Positions 1 through 8,760 of a DNA stretch of 64,000 bases are shown here, piece after piece. A program made the position numbers and the translations under genes. Under the pieces are notes generated by a model. The model worked only from the letters and a program-made list of their open reading frames with translations. It was not told where the DNA came from and made no database searches. Origin of the DNA: an uncultured Bacillaceae bacterium (GTDB lineage: Bacteria > Bacillota > Bacilli > Bacillales > Caldibacillaceae); NCBI GenBank assembly GCA_937951955.1, contig CALGAD010000017.1, positions 35,863-99,862 on the forward strand. The letters run 5' to 3'. Numbering within the stretch: position 1 is the stretch's first letter; every line of letters begins with the position of its first letter.

Positions 1-414
1 AAAAAGAAAATTCGCCATCAATTTATCGAATTGTATGAAATGTCCCCCCTGTATCACATCCTCGCTGAGGGCAAACTCGTCGTGGCTCACGCGGGAATTC
101 GGGAAGACTATATCGGCAAATATAATAAAAAAGTAAAGACCTTCGTCCTCTACGGCGATATTACCGGGGAAAAAAATCCCGACGGGTCTCCAGTTCGGCT
201 GGACTGGGCCAAATATTATCACGGGAAACAAACGATCGTCTATGGACACACCCCCGTTCGCGATGTTCGCATCATTAATGGAACATACAATATCGATACA
301 GGCTGTGTATTTGGTGGCAAACTAACCGCCCTGAGGTATCCGGAAATGGAAATTGTTCAAGTTCCATCCTCCATGCCCCTCGTCCCGGAAAAATTCAAAA
401 CATTCCCTGATTAA
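1..414 (+). CDS. prpE: Bis(5'-nucleosyl)-tetraphosphatase PrpE, C-terminal part
   Basis: This is the 3' part of a calcineurin-type metallophosphatase; the reading frame is open from base 1, so the start lies outside the window. Visible motifs are VVAHAGIR, the metal-ligand motif YGHTPV and the following NIDTGCVFGGKLTALRYPE, typical of PrpE/ApaH-like Ap4A hydrolases. The N-terminal GDxHG and GDxxDRG blocks would be upstream. In B. subtilis PrpE hydrolyses diadenosine polyphosphates and protein phosphotyrosine and affects spore germination (literature). About 137 codons are present of a usual length near 240. An intrinsic terminator follows at once. In B. subtilis, as I recall, prpE lies beside yjbO in the same orientation; here it faces the other way and five genes separate them. 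Confidence 0.88.
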   Translation, partial: KKKIRHQFIELYEMSPLYHILAEGKLVVAHAGIREDYIGKYNKKVKTFVLYGDITGEKNPDGSPVRLDWAKYYHGKQTIVYGHTPVRDVRIINGTYNIDTGCVFGGKLTALRYPEMEIVQVPSSMPLVPEKFKTFPD

Positions 415-423
415 TATTCTTGT

Positions 424-447
424 TCCGGATTCCATCCGGATTTTTTT
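424..447 (+). terminator. Intrinsic terminator of prpE
   Basis: Perfect 7-bp stem TCCGGAT/ATCCGGA with a 3-nt loop, followed by seven T, starting 10 nt after the prpE stop. Confidence 0.85.
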
Positions 448-688
448 ATTCAAATAATCCACAACAGAGACCTTTCCTGCTCACTTATTAGCATTCCGTT
501 CTCTCCAATTTTTCCTGCTATTCCCTCTTCTAGCTAAAAATAAACGTTTGCTGATCGATTTCCCTTCATAAAACAAACATCCATTCCAAAATTCACACAA
601 AAATAGTTCAATGCCGTTTCAATCGTAAGCCATATTACATTAATTGATAAAGAAGAAAACTTGTTCCAGTAAAGAAAGGTTGAAACGG

Positions 689-1693
689 ATGGAATTAAAT
701 GATTTAGATCAACTGGTAAAAAAAATATATGTCGTTAATATCCCCAATGAAGATGTTGTAGTCGTGAATAAATCGCCCCTGGAAATGATCGGAAAAGGAC
801 GACAAGGTGCTGTTTTTCGACTGTCCGATGATATCGTAGTGAAGGTCTACGGTGATCCGGAAGACTGCGAACGGGAATATTATGCGATGAGCCTCGGCCA
901 GCATACAGATCTATTGCCGAAGATTTATAAAAAGGGAAAAAATTATATCGCCATGGAAATGGTCCGGGGAATCGATTTACGGGAATATCTACAATCCCAG
1001 CCTTTAACCGAGCAACTATCGCAAAAAATAATCGATATGCTCATCACCTTTAAAGAAATCGGTTATGAACGGATCGATCATCATAAACGACAAATTTATT
1101 TGCAAGAAGATTTAAGCTTAAAGGTTATCGATGTGGGCAGAACCGTATGGCGGGACCGGGTTTATCCATACCCACGGAAACTGCTGAATTCCCTGGGAGA
1201 AGATTATAAAGCAATCTTTTTAAGTCATGTCCAGAAATTGGCACCCCAGCTTTATGAAGAATGGCAGCACTATATTCAGATGGAAGAAATTGCGAAGGAA
1301 TTAACACAGGAGTTGCTCCAGGAAAAGATCAATCGAAAAAAACTGAAGAAGATCTATGAAAAATTAACAACGACCGTGAATCCGGAAATTTATCAGCAAT
1401 CCGTAGAAAATTTGTTTTTCAAAATCTTTAAAGAAGAATGGGTCAGAATCATGCTGGCAAGAGGGATGGACCCTGACGAATTGATTGAAAAAATTAAAGA
1501 AGCAGGAATTGAGATATCGTCAGAGGAAGATTTGCTGCCAATTCCTGATAGCATTGATGAACCAATAGCGAAAAAAGCTTGGAAAAAGAAGAAGAAAAAG
1601 AAAGACAAAGAAAAAAATCGCACTTCCAAGAAAAAGAAAGAAGCTGATAATAAAGACAAGAAATCAAAGAAAGAGAAGAAGAAGAAAAAATGA
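689..1693 (+). CDS. YrzF-like atypical protein kinase with polylysine tail
   Basis: Kinase-fold protein of 334 aa. It has a glycine-rich loop GKGRQGAVF from residue 35, the ATP-anchoring lysine in VVKVY (K52) and a DVGR motif (D148) in the place of DFG. The catalytic loop is degenerate: RIDHHKRQ replaces HxDxxxxN, so activity is uncertain. This resembles the YrzF-type putative serine/threonine kinases of Bacillus. Roughly the last 40 residues are almost all lysine with some Asp, Glu and Ser, coded by an A-rich tract. The ATG at 689 is chosen because an AAAGG-type ribosome binding site precedes it by about 9 nt; an upstream in-frame TTG at 644 has no such site. It is the first gene of the polysaccharide locus, 46 nt before the glycosyltransferase. 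Target unknown. Confidence 0.7.
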   Translation: MELNDLDQLVKKIYVVNIPNEDVVVVNKSPLEMIGKGRQGAVFRLSDDIVVKVYGDPEDCEREYYAMSLGQHTDLLPKIYKKGKNYIAMEMVRGIDLREYLQSQPLTEQLSQKIIDMLITFKEIGYERIDHHKRQIYLQEDLSLKVIDVGRTVWRDRVYPYPRKLLNSLGEDYKAIFLSHVQKLAPQLYEEWQHYIQMEEIAKELTQELLQEKINRKKLKKIYEKLTTTVNPEIYQQSVENLFFKIFKEEWVRIMLARGMDPDELIEKIKEAGIEISSEEDLLPIPDSIDEPIAKKAWKKKKKKKDKEKNRTSKKKKEADNKDKKSKKEKKKKK

Positions 1694-1739
1694 ACCGGAA
1701 TGCACGCGAGTTTTTACGAAAAGTCAGGAGAATCTCCAT

Positions 1740-2846
1740 ATGAAACTACTAGTCATTTGGCGACTGTTGACCGTTGGCGGAGTGAATGCCGGATGGCGTA
1801 ACCGGGCGCTTTATTTTAAAAAACACGGAATTGAAACGGAATTTCTTTATATGAAGGACCATGGCGGTCTCCATATCATGGAAGACGTAGCCAAAGTATA
1901 TTTGACTAAAGACAAAAAAGAAATTATCAAAATCATTCAAGAAAATCAATATGATGCGATTATCGTTGTCGATACGGGCTATGCCTACCCCTGGATAAAA
2001 AAAGCCCGGTTTCAAGGTCCCGTAATCGTGGAAGCCCGCACGCCCGAGTTAAAAAAATTAACTCCTCATTTAGAAAATGTCCAGGATATCGAACCGGAAG
2101 CTATCATCGTACCCTCGGAATATGAAAAACGGCTCGTATCCATTTTAGTCGAAAATATTCCGATACACATCATTTATAACGGTATAGACACGACCTTTTA
2201 TCGTTCACAAGTAAAAGAAATGGATGGGGATGCCGATGTTCCCCCTGCTCCTTCCGGGAAGATAATCATCGGCTGGATTGGCAGACTCGATCGCAGGAAA
2301 AATTGGCAAAAATTAATTGAAATCGCCAAAATCATTAAAAACGAACGGGATGACCTGGAATTTTGGGTCATTGGTGGTGCTCAAAGTGTGCAGCGAGAAG
2401 AATTCGCCAAAGTCCGTGAGGAAGAACAACTCACCGATATTATTAAATGGTACCCCGTCATCCCGTATCAACAAATGCCCCGGGTATATGAAAAAATCAG
2501 GAAATCCGGTGGCGTCACACTAGCGACTACAAAGGTCGAGTCTTTTGGCAATACATTTATCGAATCGATGATTTGTGGGGTACCTGTCGTGGCGGCAAAA
2601 ATGATGCCCGTTACCGAGATTGTTGAAGATGGAAAAACCGGTCTTTTATTTCGGCAAAATAAAACGGAGGATGCGATCAAGACGATTTATTCCCTTGTCG
2701 ACCAACCGGAATTGCATCAAAAAATATCACAGCAAGCGATAGAACATGTCGAAAACCGATTTAAAATTGATCTTGTCGCTGAACAATATGTTTCCCTTTT
2801 AAAACGCATTGTTCACGGGTCTGATGCTGGAGGTCAGTTGCCATGA
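1740..2846 (+). CDS. Family 4 glycosyltransferase (CotSA-like)
   Basis: Glycosyltransferase of 368 aa with a GT-B layout. The C-terminal donor domain shows IGWIGRLDRRKNW (around residues 178-190), then the ESFGNTFIESMICGVPVVA block with the EX7E pair that holds the nucleotide sugar. No signal peptide or membrane segment is seen, so it should be cytoplasmic. The donor is probably a UDP-sugar, given gtaB and ugd downstream (inference). AGGAG precedes the ATG. Its stop overlaps the next start as ATGA, which implies translational coupling with the HipA-like kinase. Pairing of such a transferase with kinase-fold proteins recalls the B. subtilis cotSA/cotS/cotI and ytcABC spore-coat cluster. The acceptor and product cannot be read from sequence. 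Confidence 0.82.
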   Translation: MKLLVIWRLLTVGGVNAGWRNRALYFKKHGIETEFLYMKDHGGLHIMEDVAKVYLTKDKKEIIKIIQENQYDAIIVVDTGYAYPWIKKARFQGPVIVEARTPELKKLTPHLENVQDIEPEAIIVPSEYEKRLVSILVENIPIHIIYNGIDTTFYRSQVKEMDGDADVPPAPSGKIIIGWIGRLDRRKNWQKLIEIAKIIKNERDDLEFWVIGGAQSVQREEFAKVREEEQLTDIIKWYPVIPYQQMPRVYEKIRKSGGVTLATTKVESFGNTFIESMICGVPVVAAKMMPVTEIVEDGKTGLLFRQNKTEDAIKTIYSLVDQPELHQKISQQAIEHVENRFKIDLVAEQYVSLLKRIVHGSDAGGQLP

Positions 2847-3619
2847 AGCCAATGATCTACCATGAAACATTACCAGGAAAATCCAATGCCCACTTATTAA
2901 CTTTAGAAGACGGAAAGCGTTATGTCGTGAAATATCTCCAGACAGGTTTTGAAAAGTCCCTGGCCAATGAGTGGATCGGTTACTGCATCGGTAGATATTT
3001 AGGGGTTCCCATCCCTTTTGCAAAAATCATCTCATTAGACGAAGAAATGAAAATGAATCTACCGAATCCACTGCCTTTACTGCCATCCCGGTATCAGTTT
3101 GCCTCAAGTTTTATTCCAGATTGTAAAAATTTGCACGAGATCACGGACATCGAGAAAATTACCAACCAGGATACGCTGGCAATGCTTATTTTATTCGATT
3201 ACTGGCTACTCAATTCCGACCGAACTCGGAAAAATATTTTATTACAGGAAAAATCCCCTGGTGAATTCCAGGTTTGGTCCATCGACCATGCGGAAATCCT
3301 TACATCGTATCGCTGGAGCCTGGACGACCTGACGCATGCTTCACAAGGCTTGTTCAAAAGTGCTACCCATCAAATTCTCTGCCGTTATATCGAAAATGAA
3401 AATGCCTTTTTAGAAGCACTGGAGATTATTCAAACGATGCCAATTTTACTAATCGAAGAAATTGTCGATTTAATCCCTGATGACTGGCTCGTAACAAAAG
3501 AAGAGAAAAAAGCAATTGTCGCCTTTTTGATCCACCGCCGCAAAAAAGTGCTCCCAAAACTTTTAATCACATGGCTGAAAAAGGTTTATCGACCGCAACG
3601 AATAAAGTTATCTGATTAG
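2843..3619 (+). CDS. HipA-like kinase family protein
   Basis: Protein of 258 aa matching the stand-alone HipA-like kinase family (HipA_2 type), not the full HipA toxin. The kinase core is recognisable: lysine in GKRYVVKYL near residues 27-35, catalytic D126 and metal-binding N131 in LLNSDRTRKNIL, and metal-binding D148 in WSIDHAEIL. No adjacent HipB antitoxin is present, so a toxin-antitoxin role is unlikely. The start ATG overlaps the stop of the glycosyltransferase gene. It is the second kinase-fold protein in this locus. Substrate unknown; in context it may phosphorylate a glycan precursor or coat component, by analogy with CotS/CotI (inference). Confidence 0.72.
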   Translation: MKPMIYHETLPGKSNAHLLTLEDGKRYVVKYLQTGFEKSLANEWIGYCIGRYLGVPIPFAKIISLDEEMKMNLPNPLPLLPSRYQFASSFIPDCKNLHEITDIEKITNQDTLAMLILFDYWLLNSDRTRKNILLQEKSPGEFQVWSIDHAEILTSYRWSLDDLTHASQGLFKSATHQILCRYIENENAFLEALEIIQTMPILLIEEIVDLIPDDWLVTKEEKKAIVAFLIHRRKKVLPKLLITWLKKVYRPQRIKLSD

Positions 3620-3821
3620 TTTACAACTATACCGGATTTGAAGAAACGCTGGAACTAGCTTTCTTCGTATAAATGCCAAAACGTGGCAATGCGAACTTTC
3701 ATGTAGTCTTCCTGACCGGTTCATTCGCTGAATATTTCCCGGTGAAATAGGCAAGTAACGTGACCGAACTAGTTAAATGCGCATACACAGGATATAAAGA
3801 TTTCGAAAGGAGGCTACTTTC

Positions 3822-4730
3822 TTGAAAGTTCGCAAAGCCGTAATACCCGCAGCAGGACTTGGTACACGATTTTTGCCAGCGACAAAGGCCCAACCGAAAG
3901 AAATGTTGCCGGTTGTCGACAAGCCTGCGATTCAATATATTGTCGAAGAAGCTGTTGCCTCGGGGATCGAGGAAATTGCCATCATTATTAGCAGAGGGAA
4001 AAGTTCAATCGAAAACCATTTTGACAAAAGTTATGAACTGGAGGATGCCTTACAGGAAAAAAACAAGTTTGATATTTTAGAGGAAGTGCGGAAAATCTCC
4101 AATCTCGCCAATATTAGCTATATCAGACAACAAGAGCCGAGAGGACTTGGGGATGCGATATTATGTGCCAAAAAATTTGTCGGCAATGAGCCCTTTGCCG
4201 TTTTATTAGGGGATGACATTATTGAGTCGGATCCCCCCGCATTAAAACAAATGATTGATGTATTCAACTATTGGTCGAGTTCCATTATCGCTGTCCAGCC
4301 AGTTCCGAAGCAAGACGTTTCCAAATATGGCATCATTAAACCGCAAGGGGGTGGAATTGACCAGAACATCTATTACGTCGAATCCCTCGTTGAAAAGCCT
4401 GCTTTAAAAGATGCGCCCTCCAGATTGGCTGTGATGGGCCGTTATATTTTGCGACCGGAAATTTTTACAGCACTAGAAGAAACCCCGATCGGTCAGGGCG
4501 ATGAATTACAGTTAACCGATGCTATAAATTTATTAAATGAACGGCAGGCGATTTTCGCCTATAATTTCGACGGAAAACGTTATGACGTCGGTGATAAGTT
4601 AGGCTTTATCAAAGCGACGATCGATTTTGCTTTATTACGGGATGACTTAAAAGAAGAGGTGTTTCAATACATGAATGAAATTGTCGCTGCGAAAAAAACA
4701 CAATTTGCTCATGCGAAGGCGAATGATTAA
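3822..4730 (+). CDS. gtaB: UTP-glucose-1-phosphate uridylyltransferase
   Basis: Makes UDP-glucose from UTP and glucose 1-phosphate in the cytoplasm. The 302-aa length is normal for GalU/GtaB. The nucleotide-binding signature AAGLGTRFLPATKA lies at residues 10-23, followed by QEPRGLGDA, LGDDI and the sugar-phosphate lysine in LVEKP. Translation starts at a TTG preceded by AAAGGAGG at an 8-nt spacing. It follows a 202-nt gap after the HipA-like gene and probably has its own promoter; I could not fix one. The next gene, ugd, starts directly at its stop (TAA-ATG). Together they form a route from glucose 1-phosphate to UDP-glucuronate. Bacilli often carry several copies; whether this is the housekeeping one is not decidable here. 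Confidence 0.93.
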   Translation: MKVRKAVIPAAGLGTRFLPATKAQPKEMLPVVDKPAIQYIVEEAVASGIEEIAIIISRGKSSIENHFDKSYELEDALQEKNKFDILEEVRKISNLANISYIRQQEPRGLGDAILCAKKFVGNEPFAVLLGDDIIESDPPALKQMIDVFNYWSSSIIAVQPVPKQDVSKYGIIKPQGGGIDQNIYYVESLVEKPALKDAPSRLAVMGRYILRPEIFTALEETPIGQGDELQLTDAINLLNERQAIFAYNFDGKRYDVGDKLGFIKATIDFALLRDDLKEEVFQYMNEIVAAKKTQFAHAKAND

Positions 4731-6044
4731 ATGAAGATATCGATTTTAGGTACCGGATATGTCGGCTTGTCGACCGCTGTCTGTCTGGCGGAAATCGGCC
4801 ATTCCGTAACATGTATTGATATTGACGCAAGAAAAATTGCAATGTTGAAAAAAAGTATTTCCCCGATTTATGAACCCGGCATGGAAGAATTATTACAGAA
4901 GAATATCGATGCCGGACGTTTGACCTTTACGACCGCTATTAAAGAAGGAATTACCGATTGTGAAGTTATCATCATTGCCGTTGGTACTCCGGAAAATGAA
5001 GATGGGAGTGCCAATTTATCGTATCTAGAAAAAGCAGCCATTGATTTAGCGACACATTTACAAAGAGATGCTGTTATTGTCATAAAAAGTACGGTTCCCG
5101 TCGGTACGAATGCCTATATTGAAAAAGTTGTGAAACAACATCTGCGCGAAAACATTTCCATCGCCATGGCCGCCAATCCCGAATTTTTAAGGGAAGGTTC
5201 TGCCATTCGCGATACGCTTGCAGGCGATCGTATCGTTATCGGCTATAAAGAGGAAAAAGCGGCGGATACATTGATGAAAATGTATGCACCGCTCAACATT
5301 CCCTTTATACTAACTTCAATCCCAACTGCAGAAATGATTAAATATGCTTCCAATGCCTTTTTAGCGACAAAAATCAGTTTTATCAATCAAATTGCCGAGC
5401 TTTGTGAAAAAGTGAATGCAGACATTCGCGATGTCGCAAAAGGGATGGGGATGGATCACCGGATCGGTCCTCACTTTTTGCAGGCGGGCGTCGGCTATGG
5501 GGGATCGTGTTTCCCAAAGGACGTGCAAGCGCTGATCGCAACAAGCAACCAAAATGGCATTGACTTTTCCCTTTTAAAAGAAACGGTAGCGATCAATGAA
5601 CGGCAACGGGAACGGTTTATGCAAAAAATTATTGAACGCATCGGCAGTGTAAAGAATAAGAAATTGGCGCTTTTCGGCCTGGCGTTTAAACCGAACACCG
5701 ACGATATTCGTGAATCCCCTGCCATAAAAATCGCCCAACATTTCGCAAGTTTAGGGGCTAACATTCACGCCTACGATCCGATTGCAGCAGAAAATGCAAA
5801 ACAAATCCTCGGCGACACGATTCACTATGCAAATACGGTCTGGGAGGCTCTCGATAGAGCCGAGGCTGTGCTTCTCGTTACAGACTGGCCGGAGTTTATA
5901 CAGTTAGATTGGAAAAAAGCATTGAACATGATGAAACAACCGCTAATTTTCGATGGCAGAAACTGTTTATCTGATGAGGCATTTCAGGATGTGGAACGTT
6001 CGGAGTATTATCCAATGGGGCGACCGGCTCAAATCAAAAATTAA
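4731..6044 (+). CDS. ugd: UDP-glucose 6-dehydrogenase
   Basis: Oxidises UDP-glucose to UDP-glucuronate with two NAD+. The 437 aa contain the N-terminal Rossmann motif GTGYVGLS, the NPEFLREGSAI block, the lysine in SNAFLATKISFIN and the catalytic cysteine C260 in GVGYGGSCFPKDV, then the C-terminal UDP-binding domain with LFGLAFKPNTDDIRESPA. All key residues are intact. The ATG abuts the gtaB stop, so the two are probably co-translated. UDP-glucuronate feeds teichuronic acid, capsule or spore-coat polysaccharide; the neighbouring glycosyltransferase and kinases favour a dedicated surface glycan (inference). B. subtilis paralogues are tuaD, ugd and ytcA. Confidence 0.94.
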   Translation: MKISILGTGYVGLSTAVCLAEIGHSVTCIDIDARKIAMLKKSISPIYEPGMEELLQKNIDAGRLTFTTAIKEGITDCEVIIIAVGTPENEDGSANLSYLEKAAIDLATHLQRDAVIVIKSTVPVGTNAYIEKVVKQHLRENISIAMAANPEFLREGSAIRDTLAGDRIVIGYKEEKAADTLMKMYAPLNIPFILTSIPTAEMIKYASNAFLATKISFINQIAELCEKVNADIRDVAKGMGMDHRIGPHFLQAGVGYGGSCFPKDVQALIATSNQNGIDFSLLKETVAINERQRERFMQKIIERIGSVKNKKLALFGLAFKPNTDDIRESPAIKIAQHFASLGANIHAYDPIAAENAKQILGDTIHYANTVWEALDRAEAVLLVTDWPEFIQLDWKKALNMMKQPLIFDGRNCLSDEAFQDVERSEYYPMGRPAQIKN

Positions 6045-6060
6045 TCCGTTCAAATCGAGG

Positions 6061-6107
6061 AGGCTGTCAAAAAATTGCCAAACGACTGGTTTCTTGACAG
6101 CCTTTAA
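6061..6107 (+). terminator. Hairpin after ugd, probable terminator
   Basis: Perfect 10-bp stem AGGCTGTCAA/TTGACAGCCT with a 23-nt loop, followed by a short T-rich tract, 17 nt after the ugd stop. Confidence 0.6.
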
Positions 6108-6248
6108 TTTAGCAGAAAATATCGTCCCCGGGATACGATTATTAGATAAAATCGCAGTAAACCTTGAAGTCACTGCATTTGTTGATAAATAGATTTAATC
6201 CAATAAAAAGGCATTCTGATGAAAAGAGTAAGTAATACCTCTTGTCGT

Positions 6249-7154
6249 TTATCCATTCTGTGCCTTTTTTATAATCATTTCCATGTCCCCGGGTAAGGAA
6301 GCGGAAAAACGTATCTTTTTATCGGCCAGGGGATGGAAAAAAGATAAGGTTTCACAATGTAAAGCTTGCCGATCGATATGCTCCGTTTTTCCTCCATATA
6401 AATCATCTCCCAGGAGAGGGTGGCCGATGTACGATAAATGGACTCGAATTTGGTGCGTTCTCCCGGTTTTTAATTGGATTCTCACCAGGGCAAAATCGGC
6501 ATATTGCTGAATGACATTATAAATGGTACAGGCATATTGTCCTTCTGGAGAAACAGTCCGTTCAATGATGCTATTTTCCTTGCGGGAGATTGGCACCTCA
6601 ATTTTCCCTGATGAATGTTGAAAAACCCCTTCCGCCAGAGCAATATATTGCTTCTCAATCTGTCCGGCCTGTTGCTGTAAATTGAATAAATGATGAATAT
6701 GGCGATGCTTTGCCACCAAAACAAGACCCGATGTATTCCGATCCAGCCTTGTTACAATGTGGGGTGTCGAGGAAAGCCCTGTTTCCTGATAATAGTGGAG
6801 CAAACCGTTCGCTAATGTGCCGGAAGGATGATCACGCGACGGAAGGGTTGCCATATTCGGGGGCTTATTCACGATTAAAATCGCTTCATCTTCATAAATG
6901 ATGTCGAGATGAAGCGACTCAGGCGTTAAAATCGTACTCGGTTTTTCTGGAGGGAAAATAACGGTTAAGACATCTCCCTCGTTTACACGTTCACGCACGG
7001 TGACCGGCACATCGTTCAAACGGATTTCCCCACCGCCATGTTTAATAGCGACTAAACTCGTCCGCGACACCTTCTTTTCCTGTAAAAACTCTCGCACCGT
7101 CCTACCCGCCTGCTCTTGCTTAACCACCCACTGCAGTTTAAAACGCTGTTCCAT
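6249..7154 (-). CDS. yjbO: RluA-family pseudouridine synthase YjbO
   Basis: RNA pseudouridine synthase of 301 aa with an N-terminal S4-like RNA-binding segment (VREFLQEKKVSRTSL) and the RluA catalytic domain. HIVTRLDRNTSGLVLVAK carries the catalytic aspartate; KTGRTHQIRVHLSYIGHPLLGDDLYGG is the second signature. The ATG at 7154 is chosen because an AGAAGGGG site precedes it; this leaves a 17-nt gap to the NAD kinase stop. It is the last gene of the minus-strand yjbM-nadF-yjbO set, the same order as in B. subtilis. The target uridine is not predictable from sequence. Confidence 0.92.
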   Translation of the reverse strand: MEQRFKLQWVVKQEQAGRTVREFLQEKKVSRTSLVAIKHGGGEIRLNDVPVTVRERVNEGDVLTVIFPPEKPSTILTPESLHLDIIYEDEAILIVNKPPNMATLPSRDHPSGTLANGLLHYYQETGLSSTPHIVTRLDRNTSGLVLVAKHRHIHHLFNLQQQAGQIEKQYIALAEGVFQHSSGKIEVPISRKENSIIERTVSPEGQYACTIYNVIQQYADFALVRIQLKTGRTHQIRVHLSYIGHPLLGDDLYGGKTEHIDRQALHCETLSFFHPLADKKIRFSASLPGDMEMIIKKAQNG

Positions 7155-7171
7155 TTGCGTACCCCTTCTCA

Positions 7172-7966
7172 TTAATCGGCGATGAACGATTGCCTGACCC
7201 GGCTCCAAAACGGAAAAGGTTTAAAACGGGCAAAGCGTACTTTTTCATCGGCTACCCGGAACTCAATCGACTTTACCTTCCTCTGCAATGTGGAAATATA
7301 GTCGATACTTACTTGAAAATCAAATTGAGTGACAGGTTTCAATGTACACGTATGATGGGACGGCAAAACAAGGGGAGAACCGATTGTCCGGAAAACCCGG
7401 TTATTGATCGATGCCATTTCGGCGATTTGAATCGATGGCAGCGAAGGATGAATAATCGCACCACCTAATGCCTTATTATAGGCTGTACTTCCCGATGGGG
7501 TGGATACACACAATCCATCCCCGCGAAACCGCTCGAAATGTTCCCCTTTAATTTCCACATCCATGACGAACGTACCTTCCACCGTCTTTACCGTCGCCTC
7601 ATTTAATGCGAGAAAACTTTCCGGCTCCCTGTTATCCCTATAATAGATAGTTACCCGCAAGAGCGGATACTCGACAACATTTAACGGCTTTTTCGCAATG
7701 GCGATGACGAGCTTTTCTACTTCAGCGGGCCGCCAATCAGCATAAAAGCCCAAATGTCCGGTATGCACTCCGACAAAGGCGGTATCCTCGAGACGATGGG
7801 TATATTTCTGGAAGGCATTGAGCAATGTTCCATCACCGCCGACGGAAATAACGATTTCCGGCTCCTCATCACTCCAGACGAGGTCGAAATCCTCTAAATA
7901 TTTCCGGATCTGTTCTGCTATCGTTTGTGAATGGTTATCTCTCTTTGCAACAATGGTAAAATTCAT
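7172..7966 (-). CDS. nadF: NAD kinase
   Basis: Phosphorylates NAD+ to NADP+ using ATP or polyphosphate. The 264 aa include the signatures VSVGGDGTLLNAF (GGDG catalytic aspartate), GVHTGHLGFYADW and the NE/D-type ALNEATVK block, then the GDGLCVSTPSGSTAYNKALGG motif. The start at 7966 is chosen for the AAGGGTGG site and for the usual family length near 265 aa; the frame is open further upstream. It sits between yjbM and yjbO with short gaps, suggesting one transcript. Confidence 0.94.
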   Translation of the reverse strand: MNFTIVAKRDNHSQTIAEQIRKYLEDFDLVWSDEEPEIVISVGGDGTLLNAFQKYTHRLEDTAFVGVHTGHLGFYADWRPAEVEKLVIAIAKKPLNVVEYPLLRVTIYYRDNREPESFLALNEATVKTVEGTFVMDVEIKGEHFERFRGDGLCVSTPSGSTAYNKALGGAIIHPSLPSIQIAEMASINNRVFRTIGSPLVLPSHHTCTLKPVTQFDFQVSIDYISTLQRKVKSIEFRVADEKVRFARFKPFPFWSRVRQSFIAD

Positions 7967-8068
7967 CCCGTTCCCACCCTTACTAGTTTTTTCACGCGTA
8001 GTGCTTTGCAAAGTTATTTTCACTTCCCGGCAATTGCAAAAATTATGTACAGCATAATACGCTTAATT

Positions 8069-8704
8069 TTAGTTGCTCATTTTCTTTTCGGAAAACACCT
8101 TTTGTGCTTCTCTTATTTCTTCGCGTATTAACGACATTTCTTCGTCCAGTAAAAAGGCAGCCTCTGCTGCTCGCTGTAAGCGGTATTCGATTTCTTTCGG
8201 AATCTTTCCCTGATATTTATAATTTAAGGAATGTTCAATCGTTGCCCAGAAGTTCATGGCGAGGGTTCGGATTTGTATTTCTGCCAGCACCTTTTTCTCA
8301 CCGTGGATCGTTTGTACCGGATATAAAATGATCACGTGATACGAACGGTAGCCACTCTCTTTTTTATGGGAAATATAGTCTTTTTCCTCAACAATTTCAA
8401 AATCATTGCGATTTCTCAAGAGTTCGACAACGGTTTTTATATCATCAACGAACTGGCACATAATTCTAACGCCTGCGATATCGTATAGTTGATCGAGTTC
8501 ATGAATGGACAAATTTTTTTGTTTCGCTTTATCTAAAATACTCATGATCGGTTTTACCCGTCCAGTAACAAATTCGATGGCAGAGTGGGTTCCCTCGATT
8601 GAAAATTGCCGGCGAATGGCGCGTAATTTAATCTTTAACTCTTCCACCGCCAGCCGGTACGGTTCGAGAAATTCCTCCCAATTGATTTGATCTTTTTCTT
8701 CCAA
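8069..8704 (-). CDS. yjbM: Small alarmone synthetase (RelP/SasB type)
   Basis: (p)ppGpp synthetase without hydrolase domain, 211 aa, the same length as B. subtilis YjbM (SasB). RelA/SpoT-fold features are seen: FVTGRVKPIMSIL, DIAGVRIMCQFVDDI, the HKESGYRSYHVIILYPVQ substrate-binding block and EIQIRTLAMNFWATIEHSLNYKY. It makes pppGpp/ppGpp from ATP and GTP or GDP and, in B. subtilis, acts as an allosterically controlled tetramer. The TTG at 8704 is preferred over a TTG seven codons upstream because GGGGGG precedes it by 6 nt. It heads the minus-strand trio with nadF and yjbO and is divergent from yjbK. Confidence 0.94.
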   Translation of the reverse strand: MEEKDQINWEEFLEPYRLAVEELKIKLRAIRRQFSIEGTHSAIEFVTGRVKPIMSILDKAKQKNLSIHELDQLYDIAGVRIMCQFVDDIKTVVELLRNRNDFEIVEEKDYISHKKESGYRSYHVIILYPVQTIHGEKKVLAEIQIRTLAMNFWATIEHSLNYKYQGKIPKEIEYRLQRAAEAAFLLDEEMSLIREEIREAQKVFSEKKMSN

Positions 8705-8760
8705 CTGGATCCCCCCATTACCCAATCGACTCTCTCTATTTCAACAATATTTTTTGCTCA

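Noticed and set aside
536..549. Palindrome-like ATAAACGTTTGCTG upstream of the polysaccharide locus, resembling a cre site
   Set aside because: Three mismatches to the cre consensus; only the central AAACGTTT is palindromic.
1393..1739. Phe/Ser-rich open frames opposite the kinase gene
   Set aside because: They are the complement of the A-rich lysine tract and have no start signals.
2843..3619. HipA-like gene as part of a toxin-antitoxin pair
   Set aside because: No small HTH (HipB-like) gene next to it; it overlaps a glycosyltransferase gene instead.
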